DNA of 64,000 nucleotides from Blasia pusilla (GCA_050084515.1 CM114271.1:29636001-29700000), one strand, 5' to 3'; shown: positions 32,093-44,479, counted from the stretch's first letter. Made by a program: numbers and translations. The notes: generated from the letters alone by a model not told the origin.

Positions 32093-33097
32093 TCATCCCC
32101 CCGCTCTCGCTAAATAGTCAGAGAATCGCACAGTGAAATGTCCTCGCTGGTGGAGATCTAATGGGACGTCAGACTCAACGGACTTAAGAGCGTACATTCC
32201 CGCAAATGAATAGAGTAGCGTCCAGGATTCACAGGTGGCGTGGACGAACTTTGATTTGAACGTGGAGAGTCGGGTGGCAACATACTTTGTATAAAACGAG
32301 TTTACACCGCTTTTGAGTACTCGTGTTTGGATGCTTCCTCCATCCACTACCAGATTGTGCCCGCTGACATATGCTGCCATGTCTGAAGCAAGGAAAAGGG
32401 CAGCATTAGCGACGTCTCCAGTTGTTAAACATTTCCCGAGGATCATACTCTTCGCAGCAACAACTCTATCTACGTCCACCGCATTATCGGAATCGGCGCT
32501 TACTTCGGCGAGAGCATCGAGCGCGTACGCGGAGAGGGGAGTTGTAAGTAGCTCTGGTGAAATACAGTTCACTCTAATTCCGTAATGTCCAAGCTCTGCG
32601 GCCAGGGATTTCACCAAAGCTACAAGTCCACCTTTCGCAACTGTGTATCCATGGGGTCCCATGCCTCCTCGTAAACCCGCCACACTCGATGTTATCATTA
32701 TACTGCCCTTCTTTTGTGGTTTCATCACACGGACAGCATGCTTAATTCCCACCACCGCGCCGCGGAGGTCGACTGCTATGGTCGCGTCGTACTCATCGAG
32801 ATTCATCTGGTCAATAGGTCCAACCGATCCGATAATCCCAGCATTGCTATAGAAAATGTCCAGCTTATTCTCCAGAGAATAAGCCTCGTCAACAAGTTTG
32901 GCGAGATCCTCCTCTTTCCGCACATCACAAGGCACGAACGCAGCCTGAGGTCCAAGCTCCTTCAAGAGCTTCTCGCCAAGAGATATCTGAATGTCAGCTA
33001 TGACCACGCGTGCACCGTGATTTGTGAACAGCCGTGCTGTTGCTGCTCCGATCCCACTCGCACCTCCAGTGATAACGGCTACCTGTCCTTTCAGCAA
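32093..33097 (-). CDS. SDR110C-type short-chain dehydrogenase (ABA2/secoisolariciresinol dehydrogenase-like)
   Basis: A 334-residue open frame with all classical SDR features: cofactor loop TGGASGIG (residues 10-17), VVIADI with Asp35 favouring NAD, CDV at 57-59, YSNAGI (85-87 NAG), the serine in MITSSVAG (137-138), and Tyr151/Lys155 in YTVAK. AAYVSGHNLVVDGGS closes the Rossmann core. NAD-dependent oxidation of a hydroxyl is expected; the substrate cannot be told. The open frame starts at a TTG, and NRLLKGQVAV continues upstream without an ATG, so a short first exon probably lies beyond an acceptor near 33098-33106. About 80 residues follow the usual C-terminus (after VVDGGSIQ), which may be a real extension or intron read-through. 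Confidence 0.85.
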   Translation of the reverse strand: MLKGQVAVITGGASGIGAATARLFTNHGARVVIADIQISLGEKLLKELGPQAAFVPCDVRKEEDLAKLVDEAYSLENKLDIFYSNAGIIGSVGPIDQMNLDEYDATIAVDLRGAVVGIKHAVRVMKPQKKGSIMITSSVAGLRGGMGPHGYTVAKGGLVALVKSLAAELGHYGIRVNCISPELLTTPLSAYALDALAEVSADSDNAVDVDRVVAAKSMILGKCLTTGDVANAALFLASDMAAYVSGHNLVVDGGSIQTRVLKSGVNSFYTKYVATRLSTFKSKFVHATCESWTLLYSFAGMYALKSVESDVPLDLHQRGHFTVRFSDYLARAGG

Positions 33098-35020
33098 CCT
33101 GTTCCATGTTCAAGATGCTCAGTCCAGGGGGACGTACCTAGTACACGGTTTCAGTCTAGGAGAAATAATTCCTACGATTTGTCACCACCGCTGGCAACGA
33201 CGAAATGAAGGATATTTCTTGTCCGGACAATGGCCACTACATGAACCAACGAACGACAGTTTTGTTCCTGCGACGATCAGTGAATCGATAATCGAGAGGG
33301 CGAGGAACGAAGCCTCCACGACAATGAAATGACTTTCCCTAGTACATCCAAATATCCAGAGGGAAGTAGACAATTCAAACAGACAAATTTCTGAATAGTA
33401 GTGAACTATCATAGCAATTCATACGATGTTACTTTTGCTCGCTAGTTTGTCCATCCTACCGATTTCGGCAGCTGCCTACCAGGATGATGCTATTCGGCAT
33501 GAAACACTATCGATGATTTACTGATCGTTAACCAAAGACTTCACTCTCCAACGGCTTCAAACTTAGCTCGGAGAGTCTTGGACGATGTCTGGACGATATC
33601 CGTTCATCGACGCCACGAGAGGCAAATTATGTGCGTCATTATATCGAGACAAAAGGATCTAGATTCACGATGCCGTCACACGCATAAGATTAGTGGAGAG
33701 AAGATCGGCAGCAATTCAATGAGGCATAGGACAGAGACACGCAGATGAAGACAAATCGTAAGTGCAGAAAGGGCAGATCGTAAGTGGGCAGTTTAGGGTT
33801 CACAAAGTCACGAGAAATTGTTTGCCAACACGACCTCAAGTCAACCGATTCGGAAGAAGAAGAGAAAGGCTTGACGCTTTGAGAACCATTTGGACCCGAG
33901 TTTCGCAGAAAACCGGACAGACTTGGCAGCAAGCTGATCCTGTAAACAGAAATAATCTAATTAGTTGGCGTTTCCGGGCAATATCCCCAGATCTTATGAA
34001 GCGCTTGCACTGATCATGATAAATGCCGAAAAGTTAAGAGCTGCGAATCAGCAGATGTTCATAACAAAGCCTCGTAAGAATCTGCTGAACCTCAAGTAGA
34101 AACCTCAGCAGTTAGTCGTAATTCATGAAACCAACGTCCTCAATGATAATAGTCATAAAATTGTGCGCCTGAAAGCACATCGCACACCGTGCGAATTTCT
34201 CTGGCGATAGGAGGAATGCCCTTTGAAGGGCTTTCCCAGCGGACATGCACGAGACTCAATGCGAGTGATCGAGTGTCCGGGAACCACCCAACCTGTGACG
34301 CGTAACATCAGCCTGAGTCCTATATTTTAAAAGTTGAAGCCAGAGAAAACTTCTGCAGAAATCGGCGCTCATAGTCTAGTGTTCTCCGCGTTCAGAGCAA
34401 CACAAATTTTGAAAGTCAAGATAACCTCCCGACGACTATCCACATTCGAATTACACCTACTGCACACTAAAATCTTTGTCCGACAGATCTGACTCTCCAC
34501 ATAGCACATCATTTGTACCAGTCTGTTAGCGGAGTCAGCTGAACTACGGCGTTACACTTTCAATTCACATGTCTGCATCCCGTTCTTCCTCCTGTCCTTC
34601 CCCCTGGCCCTCCACCAACCTCAGACCAATCCCGACGACTGCACGCGGGATATCGTAAATACCTGCACAATCGGTAAGGAGCCATGACGCCCGCCCCGCG
34701 AATCCCTTCTCTTCGGAAGCGTATGTGACCAGTGCTCTGAATTTCGAATCCAGATCTTAAGCCAGTGGCCCGGCAAACAGTCGCTCCTGTTATCTTCTCC
34801 TCTCTTCTTACGTATTTCTTCTGAAACACGACGACTCGAGAACTGTATCGCCAATGACTCCTCTCTGTCCCTCCCTCTTTCTCTCTCTCTGGTAATAAAT
34901 CAATTCATTCATTCTCTCGAAATATTTAGTATAATGACTCTATCGGTCCCGGCGACTACTCATACTTCGCGAAACATTCTCAGTCCGCGGGGAATTCCGA
35001 CATGTCTTCTAGTCATTTAT
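33098..35020. other. Upstream region of the SDR gene and spacer
   Basis: Holds the unresolved first exon and promoter of the SDR gene (minus strand). No other domain seen. A CT-rich tract lies at about 34861-34892. Confidence 0.4.
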
Positions 35021-36090
35021 CAACACAATCGAAAATGGAAAAAATAATTTAGTAATTTGTGATTAAGGGCGTTTGAATATAAAAAATATATTGAATAAAT
35101 TTTGTTAAGATATAGGATTAATGATAATGTGCACAAATTTATTTATTTTTAAATTTAATATGTGAAACATTTTCTTGCTATCTAATTCACATGTCTAATA
35201 GAGAAATGTTTGCATAAAAGGGTTTATTTTATATGTTCATTATTCAATTTCATGATAGAAATATAGAAATATATGCCAAACTAGTTGTACTTTTTTTACT
35301 ACAATGGGGTTTTTATCGGAAGCATTTTGTCGATATTTTTAATTTAAAAAAAGTGAGACATTCTCCATCAAAGTTAGTTATTTGACGGTGGGAGGAGAAG
35401 TTGTTTCTTGGTGTTGGGAGGAAGCCAAGGAAAAAGTGATGGAATTTTTGGATAGTGAAACTACTTTAAAGGTTGGAATCGAATTTACATCTCCATATGG
35501 TAAGTAGGATTGGTAGCTAAGTTTGGAATGAAATCAGATGATATTAGCCATGTGTTATGCAATCCACTAATAGAATAATTTTTACCAATGCTTGTATGGG
35601 TATTTTTCCTAGTTCATGATTATGGGAACATAAACATTGTATCCATTTTTAGTGGAATTCAAAATCTCATGTTAATATTTCTAAGACCTTTTAAATCCTA
35701 CTTCCATAAAATCAATGAAGGTTAATCTACGGAAATCTTTAGGAGAGAGCATGCTCCTCATATAACCATGCCCCTTCACAGATTATGTCTATGTTAAGAA
35801 ATTTGAAAATGTCTCTAGTAGCATGAGCACTCTTCATGGAACTATACCCCTTCATAAATTCTATCCATGCCAATAAATTTGTCCCCTAGAGGCATATGCA
35901 TTTAGTTTCAATAGTATAGATGAAGATGATGTTGATTTTAAAATTGTATGAATATATCTTATTTATAGAGGATATCAAATTATCTTCGAATTTTAAAAAT
36001 ATTTTCTCAAAAAGATAATTTATTTATGTAAATTTAGTTCTAAAAATATGAATATTAGTTAAATTTCATAATTTTTACACAACCTATCAA
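35021..36090. other. AT-rich spacer
   Basis: Low-complexity AT-rich DNA without coding potential or recognised repeats. Confidence 0.5.
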
Positions 36091-36480
36091 GGTTGCACAC
36101 GGACAAAGTTTATTTTAGTAGACCTACGAACATGTCTATCATAGGAATTGACATTTCCGTTCTTAGGATAGACATGTTCGTGCGGGCCTAGGTCCCCGCT
36201 GCCTGTATCTAGGTATGACCCACCGATCCCATGCCCCAGTCTAGCGACGTGCCGCCTATTCTTGCCATCCATTTTATAGCCTGCACAAAGCCCATGCCAT
36301 GCTCATAGAGGCTTACACCGCGCCCACCTAGCTTGCTCAAGGGCCTAAGCTTGCCCCACGCGGTCATTGCGAGCCTGTTGCGGGTGTGGGCTAGGCACAT
36401 GCTTGCAACCCGCATACTTGTTTGATCCATTCTCGCCTTCCTTAATGCAAGCCCACATCTATTTTCAAGTCTCAAGCCTA
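36091..36480 (+). mobile_element. GC-rich MITE-like insertion, copy 1
   Basis: Begins GGTTGCACACGGACAAAG, the end sequence also found (inverted) at 57493. A 14-bp inverted repeat, CGAACATGTCTATC at 36127-36140 and its complement at 36167-36180, lies just inside. The core has phrases shared with 57110-57495 and 41520-41935 (CCATTTTATAGCCTGCAC, CAAGCCTACGTGG). No coding potential; right edge uncertain. Confidence 0.55.
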
Positions 36481-36529
36481 CGTGGATGACCAGGTATTGA
36501 AAAAACCAAGATGGAGGATTCATTGGGCA

Positions 36530-37750
36530 TGCTCATGAATTTTTCCCCACTTCCCTCCAATAAAAGAACACTATATGGCAATACCTTGCATACTCTCAAG
36601 ATAGTGCGTCATGCTCTCACTTCCAATGTTGTAGGTATATCTGCTACAAGTATACATAGTCTCCTAGATAAAACCTCCAGATCTTCAATTGATAATCACT
36701 TCTATGAATAGTAACATACTTCAACATATCTCGATGTTGCGCACTCGCCAAGTTTTCTAACGTCATGAGCATATATAACTTTCTGAAACAACTCAACTCT
36801 TTTGAGAGCATGCTTGCATCAATACATTAGGGTCATCAAGATTCAATAACTCACCAACATTACGACAAATGGCCGTAGGTTAGTCAAGCTCTCAGCCATA
36901 AAGCAACAAGTAAGGTGAGAAAAACGCTAAATATGTCTACTTGTCGAGTCTGTATCCCATTGCCAACCTTGCAAACTATAGAAACTATAGATCCCAATCT
37001 CCTAGGTGACCTCTTTTCAAGCTATGCTTGCATGAAACTCTCTTCACCCTCTCAAAAACTATCTCTGCTAGTCCATCCGTCTTAGGATGACCTCCCGAAA
37101 TACTAGAGTGGTTGATCGGCGTTTAGTCACATAAGGCCAAATTCTCCCAATAAAACTATGTACCTTGGTCCGTCAACCCCTCAACTAGTTTTCCATGATA
37201 ACTCAGCATTCAATCTATGAATGCATAGGCTACTCCCTCACTTGATTTGTTAGGAAATGCAACCAGTTCTATCCACTTTGAAAAATGCTCAACCATCACG
37301 TACACCAACATATAATAACTATGGTGCTCCATCAAAGTAAGGGTCCTGCAAAATCCAAACTCCATTTATAACCTAAACCCATGATCGGTAGTGGATGTAA
37401 TTATGGAGTCGAAGCATTGAAAATGCTAAGACTTAATCTTACACCATGCATTTTGCAACAAATTGTTAAACATCAATCTACATGCCTCGCCACCAATACT
37501 ATATCTAGAGCGAGCGTCATTGTACTCCGCAACACTTTGGCTCTCCATAGCCAAAAAAACCCAAGTAATCTTATGCATGCCATCCAGGTACCATCTCCTC
37601 ATCACTCTCTCTACGCTAACAAACTCCAATCGAATCTCGTTAACTTAGGCATGGGTTACGACTCAACCCATTTGCATCTTTTTTGAACATCCTAGGTTTA
37701 TGAGCCACCTTGAAATATTATCCCAGCAATAATACATCCCACCTAGCAAG
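36530..37750 (-). pseudogene. Element IV integrase remnant
   Basis: Plus-strand text such as AAGCAACAAGTAAGGTGAG, CTATAGATCCCAATCTCCTAGG and TCCATCCG.CTTAGGATGACCTC parallels element II integrase in order. The zinc region lies near 37400-37500. No open frame longer than about 70 codons remains. Confidence 0.7.
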
Positions 37751-39061
37751 CTTCCCTATAAGCTTGACAAACTCCAAAAACCACTTAAATTTTTAATGAT
37801 TAACAATGATAGTAAGGAATGCCGAAAAGGTAATACGTGAAATACGTAACACCCTACACTACAGCCAAGCACTTACCTTAATACAAGATATAATATGCCT
37901 TTGCACCGTTGTTTGAGTGACTAGTGTAAGCCATCATGAACTCTCTATCCTCGTCATCATGTTGGGTAAGCAACGCTCAAAACCCCAACATGCTCCAATC
38001 TATATGCAACTAGAAAGGACATCCTCTAGCTAATATGTCTCTTTAGTATAGGCGTAGATGTCAATATGTCCTAGTGCCACTCGTGATCGACCTTGGTCAG
38101 CAATGCTAGTGGCTTTGCCATCAAGCTGAAACCCTTGACTTACCATCGATAGAAATTCGCCAATCCCATTATTACAAGAACTTGACTCACATTTGTAAGG
38201 TATGGAATGCGTAAGATTGCCTCTATCTTCATTTTTTGAACACCAAGGCCCCGTCGGTATCTTGTTTGATTCTAATACTCAATTTGATCGTAGAACAACT
38301 TGCCCTTTCCTAGATGTAGCTTCAGCCAATATAATTGCAATAGTCAAAACACCTCCTCTAGATGTCGCTTATGCAACTCTACCGTGGCTTGAAGACTATG
38401 ATGTTATCAATATAATACTTAGCAAAATCCAAACCTACCAAGATCGTATTCATGACCCTCTAAAACTCTACTTGGGCATTCTTTAACCCAAATGGTAAGA
38501 ACCGCCACTCGTAAAAACAATCCTCCATGTGAGGATCGATGTCCAAAAATGTCGTCTTCTACTTGTTCTCTAATCTGATTGGTAGTTGATGGTATCTAAC
38601 ACGAAGATCTAACCAACTGAAGACCTTTGCATATCCAATAACATCAAAGATCTCCTCACGAGTGGATATGGCATACATATTTTTTTCATATGCCGATTGA
38701 TAGGTTTGTAATCTCTACACATTTGCATATCCATCCACTTGCCATACACATCTTTCTTGGCAGCTTGGTCTTTCTTGGCAGAACCTTACTCTCCACATGG
38801 CATCTCCACTAGTTCTGCCTCAAAAAAGTCATGGCTTCTACTCTGAATCAAAGCCCTCTCCATATCACTATACATATAAGATCGTCGAAAGATTGGCGGA
38901 TCGCTAGACAACTCAATGAAGATTCCTTGACCCTTTCGTGTACCCAAATCATTCATACTAAATGCAAAACAACTCATATGACTCCTAAGGAAGTGATGTA
39001 TCCGGCGACGATCTTCTCTTGTGAATTTTGGGCCCTTATCTAGACCCCAAGTCTCCATCAT
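37751..39061 (-). pseudogene. Element IV RT-RNase H remnant
   Basis: The best-kept part is 38786-39061: FLRSHMSCFAFSMNDLG, IELSSDPPIFRRSYMYSDME, ALIQSRSHDFFEAELVEM. The Gln codon in ALIQSR is CAG (38843-38845 on the complement), where element II has TAG. The active site reads YIDN instead of YIDD (near 38405), and other frames are broken. Confidence 0.8.
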
Positions 39062-39339
39062 GACTATTGTAGGACTCTTTGGTGCGGGTGGTTTTGATTT
39101 CTATGGTGTAATCCCATTCACAACTATGGTTGCTCTTTACAACCAACTTGAACATCTCATCTCTTAATGCTCCTCGATGTGCAAGACCATGAACCACAAT
39201 CGTTGTTGTGGGTGTCATCTTGTAGCTTACCTGCAACATATCCCAAGAAGTCCAAGGATGTCTCTCTCGATCACCTCTAGCATGTTGATCTCTTATATCT
39301 CACCCCCAACCATTGGCTGAATCTTGCATTTCAATAGGC

Positions 39340-40560
39340 ATGAGGCTAACCACTCGAATAGAGATGACCTTTCGCAATTGCATCTGACATTGCCTGACTA
39401 CTCATAAGCTAAGAATCCATATTAAACAGTTCAGATCCATCGCCTAACCAAAGACACAATGTTGGGATGCCTCTAACAGTAATAGTATTGCCATCATGCC
39501 TATGAGGAGCCCCATTGCTCGCTCTCTCTCATCTGCATTAGGGTCTACCAACCTCTATGCCTAATCATCCCAAACCAAGCCAGAAGCATCCTCCTTATAT
39601 GCATAGGAAGCAGGAAAACTAACAAATGTGGGAAATGTTGTTGGAGACATACCAATTCTGCTAACCATCGTCAATGGAGGTCGATCATCATGCCTCGCTG
39701 CCTATGACGGACATCCTGAATCCAAAATGGAATCCACAAATAAATGGGAGGGATGCTCTACTCTTGCATAAACCCTTTGCAAGACCTCGTGTGGCACCAA
39801 GTTGGTCCACCATGTAGCACCAAGTTACATGCAAGGAATATGTTTGTGAACCTACACTTGACCCATCCAAAAATATTTTTGGGCCAATCCATGCACAAAC
39901 CTGATGTGTACTCATCACAACATTCTCTAGAATATAATCTAGATAATGAGACCAGTGTTTTTGCAAGTGCCACAAGACCCTCATCATCTCCTTAAATAAC
40001 TTGGACCAAGTGTCAGCTAAACCACCACCTTGTCTAGCACTCGATTTGTCTTGAAATGACCAACCTGCATTGACCAAGGCAATAGTCTCAATTTAATCCA
40101 AGTCCCGCATCCCCAAAAAAGAAATATCCCTTAGTAAGAAACTTTGGTAACCCCATATGACCAACGTAGATAACAAGTCACAAAAAAAAGCGTAATTATA
40201 CTACATGTTAAAATGAGACACATCTTGCAACCTCATCATGCTCCATATACAAATATTATTCCACATGCACTCCTCCTTGAAAAATAGCAGCGAACCCCTA
40301 CTAATCCCTCCAAAGAGATCCAACACTCTAATACTCTCCTCTAGGATGCGCCACATACTCGGTTTGGTGTACAAAGATGACATTGACGCACTCCCTACTA
40401 CCTTGGGCTCCTCTAACCCATCATGACCTGGTACAAAGGTCTTTTTCCACACCATCTGCATGTCCTCATCAGCTAAGCATTGATGCTCCTCACTCAAGCC
40501 CCACAAAGGCACCTCTCATCCATGAGATGATGTTCTTACCATAAAACTCCTCTCCTTAGG
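39340..40560 (-). pseudogene. Decayed DNMT domain of element IV
   Basis: Occupies the same place, between protease and RT, as in element II. Recognisable: upstream linker VPGHDGLEEPKVVGS; motif I RVLDLFGGISRG intact; motif IV region AGWSFQDKSSARQGGG with Ser-Phe where the catalytic Pro-Cys should be; MMRVLWHLQKH; motif VI YILENVV intact; then FPTFVSFPASYAYKED, DERERAMGL and AMDLNCLIWIL (motif X). Several stops and a local duplication near motif VIII. Not functional, but it shows the DNMT is an old, inherited part of the family. Confidence 0.88.
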
Positions 40561-40575
40561 AGTATTAGTCATGGG

Positions 40576-40901
40576 CATGGTTACACAAAAACGGACAAGT
40601 CCTTCCTTAGGACGGACATGGATGGACAAGTCTAGATATGTCCATGGACATGGGTTCTAGGAGGTGGGACCCATACTTTTAGTCCATGATGGAAGGCAAG
40701 GCAAGGATGAGAGGAGGAGGGAGGAGGGATGGGAGGTGGAGGGAGAGAAGAAATGGGGGAGTATGGAACACGAAGGCAAGTAAGGGGAATGAGAAAGAAG
40801 GGAAAGGTGGGGCCCATTCGGACAAGTCCTTCCATAGGACGGACATAAGTCCACGGACATAGACATGTCCATAGACATGGACTTTTTCCACATGTAACCT
40901 T
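40576..40901. mobile_element. MITE-like insertion, copy 2
   Basis: Ends GGTTACACAAAAACGGACAAGTCC and, inverted, GGTTACATGTGGAAAAAGTCC. Two direct phrases CGGACAAGTCCTTCC.TAGGACGGACAT sit near 40592 and 40818, around a purine-rich core (40680-40800). It splits element IV between protease and DNMT. Non-coding. Confidence 0.6.
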
Positions 40902-41519
40902 GATCATGGGTGTGTCCTCTACATAGACATGACCCTCAACCCTCAAGCCAAGTGATGGTTCTTCTCAATTCTTCCAGAGTTGCCATCACTCCTAGCTAGT
41001 CATCGTTTGATCACTCCATTGGTGAATTGAATGGGTAAAGAGCTAAGTCACCCATTGCTTGATAACCATCCTAGTATATAGGATGGTGACTTCTCTAAGT
41101 AATCCAAGATAAACCCTATTGGATACAACATTGCTCGCAAACCAAGACGTCGTAGGATTCAGCAACTGTCACTGTCGCCTTGGCTTGCATCACCCACTCA
41201 TCTGACGAATGTCATGGTCAAATCCTCACAATGATCAAATGTTAGGTGATAGATTGTGTTGTGCTCATTCAACCCAAGGATGTTTGTATCCTAAATGGGG
41301 AACGATCTATATTGACCCTCATAAAGTCCAATCTTGTAAACGTTGCCTTCCCCAACATTAGGGGTTGCACTCTTAGATCCAACAGTTAAGGTTGCGTCGA
41401 TAATTCCTAGACTTACCAAATGGAAGCTCTCTCCGTGCAGGTTGTCTAGCAAGCTAGAAAACACAAGAAGAAACTAAAACACACTCTATTGCAAGTCTAG
41501 AAAGCATCTTTTCCATTAA
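40902..41519 (-). pseudogene. Element IV protease and linker remnant
   Basis: The active-site strand can be read on the minus strand near 41350-41390 as LLDLRVQPLMLG, where element II has LLDSGAQPLMLG, so the Ser-Gly-Ala is lost. Flanking text also parallels element II but is full of stops. Confidence 0.65.
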
Positions 41520-41935
41520 GGTTGCACAAAAATAAATTGGTCCAACATGCCCCATGAATTCCCCACTCCCAAATTCTTGATACCTCGATCACTTGCATAG
41601 ACTCAAGATACGGAAACAGATACTGACTTTGATTAATGAAGGTCAGGTAGGGACCGAACGGGTGTGTGGGCGGCACTACCCCATGACAGTCCATGTGAAG
41701 GCTTGTCGCGGGTCGGTGCAGGCCTCTACAAGCTAAGCGGGCTTGGTGCAAGCTATAAAATGGATGGTAAGAACATGTAACATATTTTTGGACTTGGTCC
41801 ATGCCAGCCAAGCCCGGATCTACATTGCGGATTGGACGAGCTTAAATGTGGGCCACGAGAACTCAAGCCTACACAGACATGTCCGTCCTACGGACAGACA
41901 TAAGTCCGCGGACACCAAATTTATTCATCTATAGT
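41520..41935. mobile_element. MITE-like insertion, copy 3
   Basis: Starts GTTGCACAAAAATAAATTGG and ends with the rough inverse CCAAATTTATTCAT. The last part carries ACATGTCCGTCC.ACGGACAGACATAAGTCCGCGGACA, the palindromic GGACATGTCC-type words typical of the family. Non-coding. Confidence 0.5.
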
Positions 41936-42329
41936 ATTCTCTGCCATCCTAGCAGCCACAACTTGCCATGAGTATGAGGTAGACGGCTTGAACATAAGCT
42001 CCAAGGGCAAGTTTACCATCTCCTTTGTTACCATCTTTAAACGCAAGGCAATAACAACATCTCCAGACTCACATGGCAGCCAGCTAGAAAACCGTGCTGA
42101 GCGTACTTTTCAATATTATAACATTACAATATAAGAAATCCTTGGTTTTATGACTAGGTTTTATGACTCATATAAGTCATATATCACCATATATGACTAG
42201 AAATTACTTATTACTTGTAGAGACACAAAAGCCAAGTCATATCTTTCACATAATTTGAATGACTAGCATGGTTTGTTGACATGGCATGAAAATATGAGTC
42301 ATATTCATGGACTAAAGCTCTTGTTCAAC

Positions 42330-42590
42330 CATATGCCCCATCCTCCATCCGTTACTTCCATCCATGTGCCACACCTTCTATCAGGATCCCTTCCATCTTC
42401 CATCCATCCATCAATTCCGTTTCTCCATTCTTACTCCATCCATTTACCTCATCTATCCAAGTGCCCCACCAACCCTCCATCTGTCCATCAACACCTTCTC
42501 CATATACACTCCATCCATTAACCCCATCTGTCCATGCATTCCATTCCTGATCTACTTATGAACTTTGTCTCCATCCATCCATACGCCCCA
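42330..42590. repeat. CCATCCAT-rich degenerate minisatellite
   Basis: Repeated CCATCCAT, CCATCTGTCCAT and CCATCCATTTACCTCATC words through about 260 bp. Open frames here are repeat artefacts. Confidence 0.75.
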
Positions 42591-42609
42591 CCTTATATTT
42601 ATTATCTTG

Positions 42610-42692
42610 GTCTTCCAAATATATCTTGGGCAAGAATCGAACCTGCACTGTTATGCCCATATTGGAATCTTCTACCACTAGTCCACATATTA
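42610..42692 (-). ncRNA. tRNA-Gly-like sequence, probable SINE head
   Basis: On the minus strand TGGACTAGTGGTAGAAGA (42668-42685) resembles the A box/D-arm of tRNA-Gly. GCAGGTTCGATTCTTGC (42629-42645) forms a T-arm with the box B GGTTCGATTC. The acceptor ends do not pair and no clean anticodon arm forms, so a functional tRNA is unlikely. It lies inside the AT-rich TIR element. Confidence 0.5.
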
Positions 42693-44479
42693 TTGTATGT
42701 ATATGTGTAAAAAATTTAAATACATGTAAAAATATCAATTTTCCTTTTTTAATATTTATATTAAGAAACTCATATTTATATTAATTTGTTTCAAAAATAA
42801 TTCTAGACTCATATATTTATATTATTTTATTTTTAAATATTTAAGGAGCTAAAAATGCATACATAGAATATTAATTAATTATTTAATTTTTAAATAAATT
42901 TGAAATATTTGAAAATAAATGATAATAATTAAATCCTTCATATAATCCAATATGATAATTTATTGGATTATATTAAGTCTAAAAAATAATCTAATGGTTA
43001 CAAAAGTTATCATTGGAATTTGGTTTTAAAGTGAATCTTGTATTAAGTAAGAAAAATAGATTTCAATTATTGGTCCATCGATGGTGGGATATTTCTTGAT
43101 TCTAAAATTTGAAATGTGAAAATACTTATGGCAGAAGATGAATATAAAAATACTTACGACACTTGAAACATTTTCCTTTAAAGTTCCCAATTCTTCCTTC
43201 TTTTTTGATCCTTCTCTCCAAAAAGGAGTGCATAAACCATGCATCTTTGTCACAATATGTACTCGGATTCCACAAGTAGACCAAAAATAACCATCCAAGG
43301 AGGGAATTAAAAATTTTAAACTTTAAATTTGGTTTCCTAATTCTTGTCTCACCATAGAAGAGTATGTAGAAAATCTAAACCGTTCAAATGAGAGAAGGTC
43401 TTCCCAATATCAAGTCCTCTAACTTTCAGTTCAATCCAATGGTGGAAAGAATATTGTTGTACGATGAATATGAAAATGCTAAAAGTATTTAAAATATTTC
43501 CACTTAAAGTTATCCTCTTTCTCTTTGTATTGTATTTTCTTTTCTAACCTTTCTCTCGGACCATGAGTTCATAAATTATGTCACTTCATCACAATATGCA
43601 AAACTATTGAAATGATTGTCTAAGGAGGGAATTAAAATGGTAAACCCTAATGTAATCTCTTATTATGATTTCATCATAGAAGACTAAATGGAATATATGA
43701 TCAAGTAAAGTGATAGAGGATCTTACCAAAATCCACTTCTCCAAGTTTAAACTCAATCCAACGTTGGGAAGCAATGATGCTTCAAGATGAAGAAAAAACA
43801 AAGAAATATGCTCGTGAAATACCCGCTCAAAGACAATGATTAATACTATTATTGGACCTCCTCATTTATTGGCCCATCACTCAAACTATCTTAAAGACAC
43901 TAAATCTTACAAACATTCTCATATATATTCTCTAAGATGAAGAAATTTTTTTAATGAGAAATATGGATGTTTACCCACAAAATGGAATTGTAAAGGGAAA
44001 ATGGATATCTCAATTGAAAATTAAAATCTTTTTTTTTTTTAAATACCTAAAAATTTGGAGTGATATTAAATTTTATGTGGGCTTTCTTCCAAATCTTGAT
44101 ATGGCCATATATGGATCATTTATGCCAGAAAATGTTAGGGTCTTAGTGAAATAATGCCTTGATGCTTCACTACAAAAAAATGCCTAAAATAAATTATATC
44201 CCAAGATCAATAAGAAACATTGTATGACTAGAGGACGAAATGCTTAAAAACATAAATCATTGTTCATAACTCACAAATATTGGATAAGTGAGGAGATATG
44301 ACTTGTTTAGATCTAAAGGATATTGCTAACTACTTGGTTCAAAGAAAAATGACTAGATGAGTAACATAATCCTAAAATCAATGACTAAGCCATTTTAGTC
44401 ATAGTTTGAGTTATTCTCTCAAGCAATCATTTAAAGTCTAGTCATAAAAGTCATATATTTCTTCTTAGCTAGTGTTAGA

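Larger units (their letters stand above)
42133..44463. mobile_element. AT-rich ~2.3-kb element with terminal inverted repeats
   Basis: Left end AAGAAAT-6-TTTTATGACTAG (42133-42158). The right end is its inverse, CTAGTCATAAAA-7-ATTTCTT (44438-44463). TGACTAG/ATGACT words are repeated near both ends, as subterminal repeats of DNA transposons are. No transposase frame was found, so it is non-autonomous. A clear target duplication was not seen. CACTACAAAAAAATGCC at 44168 resembles a CACTA terminus but is internal. Confidence 0.6.

Noticed and set aside
40632-40946. Three overlapping Ser/Pro/His-rich frames
   Set aside because: They lie in the purine-rich core of a MITE-like insertion and have no domain.
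42610-42692. A functional tRNA-Gly gene
   Set aside because: The acceptor ends do not pair and no proper anticodon arm forms; only boxes A and B are convincing.
44168-44184. CACTACAAAAAAATGCC as a CACTA transposon end
   Set aside because: It is internal to the AT-rich TIR element and no inverted partner was found.
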